A stretch of DNA of 48,637 nucleotides from Paraglaciecola hydrolytica (lineage in GTDB: Bacteria > Pseudomonadota > Gammaproteobacteria > Enterobacterales > Alteromonadaceae). The notes under the pieces were generated by a model. That model ran no database searches and was not told the DNA's origin. It saw only the letters and a program-made list of their open reading frames with translations. Both the position numbers and the translations under genes were made by a program. Location of the stretch: assembly GCF_001565895.1 (NCBI RefSeq), contig NZ_LSNE01000002.1, positions 47,029 to 95,665 of the forward strand, in the 5' to 3' direction. Of the stretch, positions 42,949 to 48,637 are shown one piece after another; position 1 is the stretch's first letter; each line of letters opens with the position of its first letter.

Positions 42949-45783
42949 ATGAAAAATTTTAAACCAAATCTAATAAAAGCCGCTCTAATTACCAGCGGAT
43001 TTGCCGTTGGTATGACACCAGCACTGGCACAAGAAAGTGATGTACAAGACGAAAACTTAGAAGTCATTCAAGTTTCAGGTATTCGTGGCAGCTTAATGCG
43101 TGCTCAAGCTTTGAAAATGGATAATAGTTCCATCGTTGAAGTGTTGTCGGCTGAAGATATCGGTAAATTACCTGATACCAGTGTGGCAGAGTCATTGGCT
43201 CGTTTGCCGGGTATTGCGGGTGAACGTCGGAACGGTCGTACCAGTGGTTTATCGATTCGTGGTTTTAACGAAAACTACGTTGGTACTTCATTAAATGGTC
43301 GTGAATTATTAGGTATGGGTGATAACCGTGGGGTTGAATATGACCTTTACCCAACTGAAATCGTAACCAATGTTGTGGTGTATAAAACCCCAGAAGCAGG
43401 ATTAACCACGCAAGGTATTGGTGGTACTGTTGATTTACAAACCATCAAGCCTTTAGGCCAAAAACGCACTATCGCGTTTAATGCTGATTATGAGCAAAAC
43501 GGCCAAGATTCAGCTAACCCAGATTACGACAATAAAGGACACCGTTTGTCTTTTAACTATGTAGATTCTTTTGCCGATGACACTATTGGTTTAGCTTTAG
43601 TTATCGCTTCAATGGAAACCCCGCGTCAAGAAGAGCAATTCCGTGGTTGGGGCTATGCAACGGTAAATCAAGATTCTGATCGCCGTGCAACGGATAGCGT
43701 TGCATCTTCTGCTGGTGACGTAGTCTCTGGTGGTCATGATTCATTTGTACGTTCTGCCATGATGGAGCGTGATTCTATTGCTGCCGTAGTACAGTGGGCA
43801 CCTTCAGATAAATTAAATGTGCAACTTGATGCACTTTATATCGATTTCTCAGAGAACGATGTTAGACGTGGTTTGGAAGAAGGCGGTGCCGAATGGGGCA
43901 CTGGCGCTTATAACATTACTGGTGTAGAAGACGGTTTAGTCACTTCTGGTTACTACGATGGTTTTTATTCAGTCATTCGTAATGACGGCCGTAGTCAAGA
44001 TGCTGAGCTTTCAACTATAGGGCTTAATGTTGAATATCAAATCAATGATAATTGGTCAGCGGTATTGGATTATTCTACTGGCAAAGTTGATAAAACCATC
44101 GCCGACATTGAAAGTTATTCTGGTGTAGGCCGTGCTGGTATTGATGGACGTCCGATTACTGCACGTTCTTGGCAACAAACGTCTACTGGCGTGGTGTTTT
44201 CTGACCACCCGACTATGGCACCTCTTGATTTAACTGATCCAAGCATTATTACTCTTGCGGGCCCACAAGCCTGGGGTGGTAGCTTAGATCCAGTCGCCGC
44301 TTTTCAAGGAGTAGATGGTTTTGCACCGAATACAGCTCAAGATGGATTTGTTAACAAACCTGTTTTTGCCGAAGATTTAGATAGTTTGCGTTTAGAAATA
44401 AACGGTGCAGTTGATTGGAGTATTTTTACGCAATTTACCGCTGGTGTGGTTTATTCAGAAAGAACCAAATCTAAAGTAAACAATGGTGCCTATTTAACCG
44501 CTCCAACATGGCCTAGTGACGGCCCTATCCCTGATGTACTGGGTTATGCGGACCTAAGCTTTTTAGGCATTAAAGGTGTAGTTGCTTATGATGGTTTAGC
44601 CTTGTACAACAGTGGTTACTATATTGCTACTAATGCCGCTGATCTTGAAACCGGTCGTTTGGGTGATACCTACGAAGTTAAAGAAGAATTAACCACTGTC
44701 TTTGCGCGTTTAGACATCGATACCGAAATAAGTGGTATGTATTTACGTGGTAATGTGGGTGTGCAAGTGGTCAGTGCTGATCAAAAATCATTTGGTTTTG
44801 GTACGGTAACGGGTCCAACGCGTTATGTTGATGCAACCCCGTTAGAAGGTGGTGATTCTTATACTGACGTATTGCCTACTTTAAACTTAAGCTTAGAAGT
44901 GGCGGATAATCAGTTTGTACGTACCGGTTTATCTAAAGTATTAACTCGTCCACGTATGGATGACATGCGTCCTAATACAACAGTCAGTTTCTCATTCAAT
45001 GACAATACTATATTAAATCCGAATGTAGGTCAGGGACCGTTTTCTGGTAATGGTGGTAACCCATTATTGAAACCTATTGAAGCCAACCAATTTGACTTAA
45101 GCTATGAAAACTATTTTGCTGAAGATGGATTTTTCGCGGTTAGTTTCTTCTTTAAAGATTTGAAAAACTGGCATGAGACAGGTATCACGGTATCTGACTT
45201 CTCTGAATACTACATTCCTGGTTATCACGATTCTTCGGATTTAACGGATAATCAACCACCAGCCACTTTCCTTGGTACTGTGACTTACCGTCAAGACGGT
45301 TTACAAGGCACAGTTAAAGGGTGGGAATTGCAAGGTAGCATTCCAATGTCTATGTTGCATGATTCACTAGAAGGCTTTGGTGTTGTTGCCAGCGCAACCT
45401 TCTTAGACGGTGAATTTGATGATGGTTCACAAATCCCTGGTTTATCAGACGAAGCTTATAGCTTAACCGCTTATTACGAAAATAGTGGTTTTGAAATACG
45501 TTTATCCGGTACTAAGCGTAGTAGTTTCTTGTCAGAAACTCGTGGTATTAGTTTGTCTTTGGTTAATGCCACTGACAACGGTGGTGAGCTGTTAGATGCT
45601 CAGATTGGCTATGACTTTAGCGAATCTGGTATCGAAGGACTAGAAGGTTTGCGTGTTACGCTTAAAGGCCAAAACTTGACAGATGAGCCTACCATTCAAT
45701 CTAACGGTGCTGATGCTCGCCAGATCACTCAGTACCAAAGTTACGGCCGTAACTTCTTGTTAGGTTTGAACTATAGCTTCTAA
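42949..45783 (+). CDS. TonB-dependent receptor of the Xanthomonas/Caulobacter type (TIGR01782-like)
   Basis: A 944-residue outer-membrane receptor. The signal peptide ends near ALAQES. The plug starts with VIQVSGIRGSLMRAQALKMDNSS, followed by LPDTSVAESLARLPGI, SIRGFNENYVGTSLNGRELL and GIGGTVDLQTIKPL, all typical of the large TIGR01782 group linked to carbohydrate uptake. The barrel ends LGLNYSF. It lies next to two halogenase-like genes and a divergent cupin, the usual company of this receptor class. The ligand is unknown, but LacI-type sites upstream point to a sugar or sugar derivative. The ribosome site is AGCACGGGA, about nine bases before the ATG. Confidence 0.93.
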   Translation: MKNFKPNLIKAALITSGFAVGMTPALAQESDVQDENLEVIQVSGIRGSLMRAQALKMDNSSIVEVLSAEDIGKLPDTSVAESLARLPGIAGERRNGRTSGLSIRGFNENYVGTSLNGRELLGMGDNRGVEYDLYPTEIVTNVVVYKTPEAGLTTQGIGGTVDLQTIKPLGQKRTIAFNADYEQNGQDSANPDYDNKGHRLSFNYVDSFADDTIGLALVIASMETPRQEEQFRGWGYATVNQDSDRRATDSVASSAGDVVSGGHDSFVRSAMMERDSIAAVVQWAPSDKLNVQLDALYIDFSENDVRRGLEEGGAEWGTGAYNITGVEDGLVTSGYYDGFYSVIRNDGRSQDAELSTIGLNVEYQINDNWSAVLDYSTGKVDKTIADIESYSGVGRAGIDGRPITARSWQQTSTGVVFSDHPTMAPLDLTDPSIITLAGPQAWGGSLDPVAAFQGVDGFAPNTAQDGFVNKPVFAEDLDSLRLEINGAVDWSIFTQFTAGVVYSERTKSKVNNGAYLTAPTWPSDGPIPDVLGYADLSFLGIKGVVAYDGLALYNSGYYIATNAADLETGRLGDTYEVKEELTTVFARLDIDTEISGMYLRGNVGVQVVSADQKSFGFGTVTGPTRYVDATPLEGGDSYTDVLPTLNLSLEVADNQFVRTGLSKVLTRPRMDDMRPNTTVSFSFNDNTILNPNVGQGPFSGNGGNPLLKPIEANQFDLSYENYFAEDGFFAVSFFFKDLKNWHETGITVSDFSEYYIPGYHDSSDLTDNQPPATFLGTVTYRQDGLQGTVKGWELQGSIPMSMLHDSLEGFGVVASATFLDGEFDDGSQIPGLSDEAYSLTAYYENSGFEIRLSGTKRSSFLSETRGISLSLVNATDNGGELLDAQIGYDFSESGIEGLEGLRVTLKGQNLTDEPTIQSNGADARQITQYQSYGRNFLLGLNYSF

Positions 45784-45808
45784 AGCAAACACTAGGGTTT
45801 ACGCTGGC

Positions 45809-45835
45809 AGTCTCGTAGCAACTCGCTACGAGACT
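45809..45835 (+). other. Perfect 11-pair hairpin after the receptor gene
   Basis: AGTCTCGTAGC and GCTACGAGACT are perfect complements around AACTC, 25 bases past the receptor stop. No T-run follows. A separate normal terminator lies 43 bases on. It may protect the message or bind a protein. Confidence 0.6.
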
Positions 45836-45878
45836 AAATTTCTAATTAGGGGCAGCACGTTGTTGAACCCATGTCTTA

Positions 45879-45908
45879 CCCCAGTTAGCATAGCAACTGG
45901 GGTTTTTT
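45879..45908 (+). terminator. Terminator between TonB receptor and halogenase
   Basis: CCCCAGTT and AACTGGGG stem around eight bases, followed by six T. It ends 15 bases before the halogenase start, so the halogenases would be expressed only by read-through or from a promoter I do not see. Confidence 0.85.
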
Positions 45909-45923
45909 AATTATTAGCGAACT

Positions 45924-47420
45924 ATGCATAAACCAATAAAAAAAGTCGTCATTGTAGGTGGGGGAACAGCCGGTTGGATTTCCGCTGCCTTACTCAAAAA
46001 AGTAATTGGGGCTCCTATTGATGTTGAACTCGTAGAGTCGGAATCCATTGGTACAGTGGGAGTGGGGGAAGCCACCATTCCGCCAATTCGCTTGCTTAAT
46101 AATGTATTGGGTTTGAATGAGTCAGAATTTTTGGCTAAAACCAAAGGTACTATCAAACTGGGCATTCAGTTTGAAAACTGGCGAGTCGAAGGTGAAAGTT
46201 ATTTTCACTCCTTTGGGGCAGCTGGCAAAAGCATGGCTTTTTGTCATTTCCATCATTTTTGGCAACGAGCGCAATCTCTGGGTTTAAATACGAGCATATG
46301 GGATTACGACTTAAATTATCTGGCCGCTAAAGCAGGCAAGTTCGCACAAATAAACAGTAAAGATCCCATCATAGAACTGCCTTACGCCTACCATTTTGAC
46401 GCAGGTTTATACGCCAAATATTTACGTGAAGTCAGTGAGCGTATGGGCGTACTGCGTACCGAAGGTTTGATAGAACACGTTGAACAAGATAAAGACAGCG
46501 GTTTTATTAGTACCTTAGTACTACAAGACGGCCGTAAAATTGCCGGTGATTTGTTTATAGATTGCTCTGGGTTTCGAGGATTGTTGATCCAGCAACAGCT
46601 CGGTGCAGGTTTTGATGACTGGAGTCACTGGTTACCTTGTGACCGCGCCATAGCCGTGCCCTCAGAACGTCATGCCACTACACTACCTTACACTCGCTCT
46701 ATTGCCCATGCAGGCGGTTGGCAATGGCGTATTCCTTTGCAACATCGTAACGGTAATGGTGTGGTCTACAGCAGTCAGCATTATTCACAGCAACAAGCCT
46801 TAGATTTGTTATTGAATAATCTTGATTCTAAAGCCATAGGTGAGCCTAATTTTATTAAGTTTCAAACGGGGCGCCGCCGCCAGCAGTGGGCTCGTAATGT
46901 GGTTGCTGTTGGCCTATCCAGTGGCTTTTTAGAGCCATTAGAATCAACCAGTATTCATTTAATTCAATCGGCCATTGTCCGTTTGATCCACATGTTTCCT
47001 CATCAAGGTATTAAAGCCATTGATGTGGCTGAATATAATCGCCAGTCCAAAGTTGAATATGAGCAAATACGTGATTTTATTATTTTGCACTACCATGTGA
47101 ACGAGCGTAACGACAGCCATTTTTGGCGCGATTTACGCAACATGGAAGTGCCCGATAGTTTGCGGCATAAAATTGAATTGTTCAGAGCCACGGGCAGATT
47201 GTTTCGTGAGCAAAACGATTTATTCCTCGAAAGTTCGTGGTTGCAGGTGTTGGTGGGGCAGGGAATAGTGCCACAAGATTATCACCCCATTGCCAATAAC
47301 CTGAGTAAAGATAAGTTGTTTGAGATGCTCAATACCATTCAAGCCATTAAAAATGAACCTTTGGCAAAATTACCAAGCCACGATGACTTTTTACAATCCT
47401 TTTGCACTAAGCCAAACTAG
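45924..47420 (+). CDS. Flavin-dependent tryptophan halogenase-like protein (first copy)
   Basis: A 498-residue FAD-dependent protein of the tryptophan halogenase family (PF04820). The FAD loop is VVIVGGGTAGW (8-18), and GVGEATIPP follows. K78 in KLGIQFENW matches the catalytic lysine (K79 of PrnA). The W-x-W-x-I-P signature is WQWRIP (266-271). The glutamate of PLES (E340) corresponds to E346 of PrnA. All residues known to be needed are present, so it is probably active as a halogenase, likely on a non-tryptophan indole or other substrate, as in related TonB-locus enzymes of Xanthomonas. That substrate view is inference. No ribosome site is obvious; the ATG follows the receptor terminator. 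Confidence 0.92.
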   Translation: MHKPIKKVVIVGGGTAGWISAALLKKVIGAPIDVELVESESIGTVGVGEATIPPIRLLNNVLGLNESEFLAKTKGTIKLGIQFENWRVEGESYFHSFGAAGKSMAFCHFHHFWQRAQSLGLNTSIWDYDLNYLAAKAGKFAQINSKDPIIELPYAYHFDAGLYAKYLREVSERMGVLRTEGLIEHVEQDKDSGFISTLVLQDGRKIAGDLFIDCSGFRGLLIQQQLGAGFDDWSHWLPCDRAIAVPSERHATTLPYTRSIAHAGGWQWRIPLQHRNGNGVVYSSQHYSQQQALDLLLNNLDSKAIGEPNFIKFQTGRRRQQWARNVVAVGLSSGFLEPLESTSIHLIQSAIVRLIHMFPHQGIKAIDVAEYNRQSKVEYEQIRDFIILHYHVNERNDSHFWRDLRNMEVPDSLRHKIELFRATGRLFREQNDLFLESSWLQVLVGQGIVPQDYHPIANNLSKDKLFEMLNTIQAIKNEPLAKLPSHDDFLQSFCTKPN

Positions 47421-47433
47421 GGCCTTTGTTTAG

Positions 47434-48637
47434 ATGAAGATATGTATTGTTGGTGGTGGCACCGCAGGTTGGATGGCCGCTAATTTATTTGCTAAAAAAT
47501 GGGCAGATAAAAATATTGAAATTACCCTGCTTGAATCACCTGAAGTCGGCATAGTTGGTGTAGGTGAGGGTTCAACCCCAACCCTCAAACGCTTTTTCCA
47601 AATGCTGGACATAGCCGAAAGCGAGTGGATGCCACAATGTAATGCGACCTATAAGGTGAATATTCGTTTTGCGGGCTGGAGTCCACAATCGGGCATAGCC
47701 AGTTACAGTCATCCTTTTATTTCCCAGCTCGATACCTTTACCCAACGTGCTTTATTTGTAAATTGCCGCACCCGTCGTTTAGGGCTTGCTACCCATACTA
47801 ACCCGGAAGACTTTTTGATCAATGGTGTTTTGGCCCAACATAATGCCGGGCCACTTACGCCAAAAAACTTTCCGTTTAGAATGGAATACGGCTATCACTT
47901 TGATTCTCATTTGTTAGGCGAATTTCTGGCTACTTTAGCAAAAAAATGTGGAGTGGTGCATAAACAAAGTAAGGTCGTCACGGTGACTAAACAGGCTAAT
48001 GGCGACATTGCCAGTCTTATCACCAGTGAGCAACAAGAGCTTGCCGCCGATTGGTTTGTTGATTGTAGTGGTTTTGCTAGTGTGTTGATGCAGCAACATC
48101 TTGGGGTGAAATTTAATTCCTACAAAGATAACTTGTTTAACGATTCAGCCGTGGTGATGCCAAGCAAAATCGACGCCGTCATTCCGGTAGAAACCAAGGC
48201 CACGGCCATCAAAAACGGTTGGTGCTGGAAAATCCCTCTGACCAATAGATACGGCAATGGCTATGTTTACAGTAGTGATTTTATTAACACTGAGCAGGCA
48301 GAACTAGAGTTTCGTCAGCATTTAAATGCGCTGGATGATCCTCAGGCCTGTCGCCATTTGAAAATGAAAGTAGGCAGTCTTGAAACCCATTGGCAAAATA
48401 ACTGTATTGCACTGGGGTTATCCCAAGGCTTTATTGAGCCTTTAGAAGCTACGGCTTTGCATCTGGTACAGATTTGCACCGAGCTGTTTATGGACAAATT
48501 TGCCGCGGGTGGTTTTAGTCGTCTGCATCAGGCTGATTATAACCTTGCGGCTAAAGAACGTTTTGAGCGCGTGCGTGATTACATCGTTGCCCATTACAAA
48601 TTAAATACCCGCGATGACAGTGATTACTGGCGGGGGG
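47434..48637 (+). CDS. Flavin-dependent tryptophan halogenase-like protein (second copy, 3' end cut by window edge)
   Basis: Starts MKICIVGGGTAGW, 13 bases after the first copy, and stays open to the window end (about 401 residues seen). The catalytic lysine matches K74 in YKVNIRFAGW, the signature is WCWKIP (263-268) and the catalytic glutamate is E338 in EPLEAT. The residue after the glutamate is Ala (Ser in the first copy). The two copies are clearly different in sequence outside the motifs, so they are an old pair, not a recent duplication. A partner FAD reductase is not in the window. Confidence 0.92.
   Translation, partial: MKICIVGGGTAGWMAANLFAKKWADKNIEITLLESPEVGIVGVGEGSTPTLKRFFQMLDIAESEWMPQCNATYKVNIRFAGWSPQSGIASYSHPFISQLDTFTQRALFVNCRTRRLGLATHTNPEDFLINGVLAQHNAGPLTPKNFPFRMEYGYHFDSHLLGEFLATLAKKCGVVHKQSKVVTVTKQANGDIASLITSEQQELAADWFVDCSGFASVLMQQHLGVKFNSYKDNLFNDSAVVMPSKIDAVIPVETKATAIKNGWCWKIPLTNRYGNGYVYSSDFINTEQAELEFRQHLNALDDPQACRHLKMKVGSLETHWQNNCIALGLSQGFIEPLEATALHLVQICTELFMDKFAAGGFSRLHQADYNLAAKERFERVRDYIVAHYKLNTRDDSDYWRG

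Noticed and set aside
1-48637. Mobile elements, CRISPR, tRNA or rRNA genes
   Set aside because: No transposase, integrase, spaced direct repeats or tRNA-like fold was seen on either strand.
47434-48637. Possible recent duplication of the halogenase gene
   Set aside because: The two proteins share motifs but differ through most of their length, so recent tandem duplication is unlikely.

Overview
The window reads as chromosomal DNA of a marine gammaproteobacterium of the order Alteromonadales, most like Paraglaciecola/Glaciecola/Alteromonas. This placement rests on gene order and protein similarity as I recognise them, not on a search. The base composition is moderately AT-rich. Core gene orders match enterobacteria (truA-accD-folC-dedD-cvpA-purF; gltA divergent from sdhCDAB-sucABCD). 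The two TonB-dependent receptors and the tryptophan-halogenase locus are typical of carbohydrate-using marine Alteromonadales. I see no tRNA, rRNA, CRISPR array, prophage or insertion sequence.

Layout. (1) 1-5.5 kb: the end of truA, then accD, folC, a DedD-type SPOR protein, cvpA and purF on the plus strand, closed by a strong terminator. (2) 5.5-18 kb: mixed housekeeping and accessory genes: a TerB-like protein, a metallophosphoesterase, asnS, a small membrane protein, a DUF6817-like protein, a cysteine-synthase-like PLP enzyme divergent from a DecR-like Lrp regulator, a lipoprotein gamma-glutamyltransferase, a membrane protein with a decayed GGDEF domain, a DUF2919 protein, an unknown small protein, a LysR regulator and tcdA. 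(3) 18-22.2 kb: a pirin, then manC and manB, which make GDP-mannose. (4) 22.2-29.7 kb, minus strand: a TonB receptor, a membrane-anchored AraC regulator, and a tightly packed three-gene cytochrome operon (cytochrome c4-like, MauG-like di-haem peroxidase, and a parallel beta-helix protein with its own C-terminal haem c site). This is the most unusual system here. (5) 30-41.5 kb: the TCA-cycle block, with gltA on the minus strand and sdhCDAB and sucABCD on the plus strand. It holds several intercistronic hairpins and an E2 with two lipoyl domains. (6) 41.5 kb to the end: a cupin-like (JmjC-type) protein divergent from a second TonB receptor and two consecutive flavin-dependent tryptophan halogenases, the last cut by the window edge. 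Two identical LacI-type operator-like sites lie in the divergent gap, although no LacI gene is present.

How the genes work together. AccD, FolC and PurF feed lipid, folate and purine synthesis. GltA, Sdh and Suc cover most of the oxidative TCA cycle from citrate synthesis to fumarate. ManC/ManB supply mannose for polysaccharide. The two TonB loci look like separate nutrient-uptake modules: one coupled to periplasmic cytochromes, the other to halogenase and cupin proteins and probably under a LacI-family regulator encoded elsewhere.

Beyond genes, three copies of a dispersed non-coding repeat (after truA, between tcdA and the pirin gene, and after the AraC gene) form a small repeat family. In the longest copy it contains a nested hairpin capped by TTCG. 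A 9-bp tandem array lies between two convergent genes at 15.7 kb.
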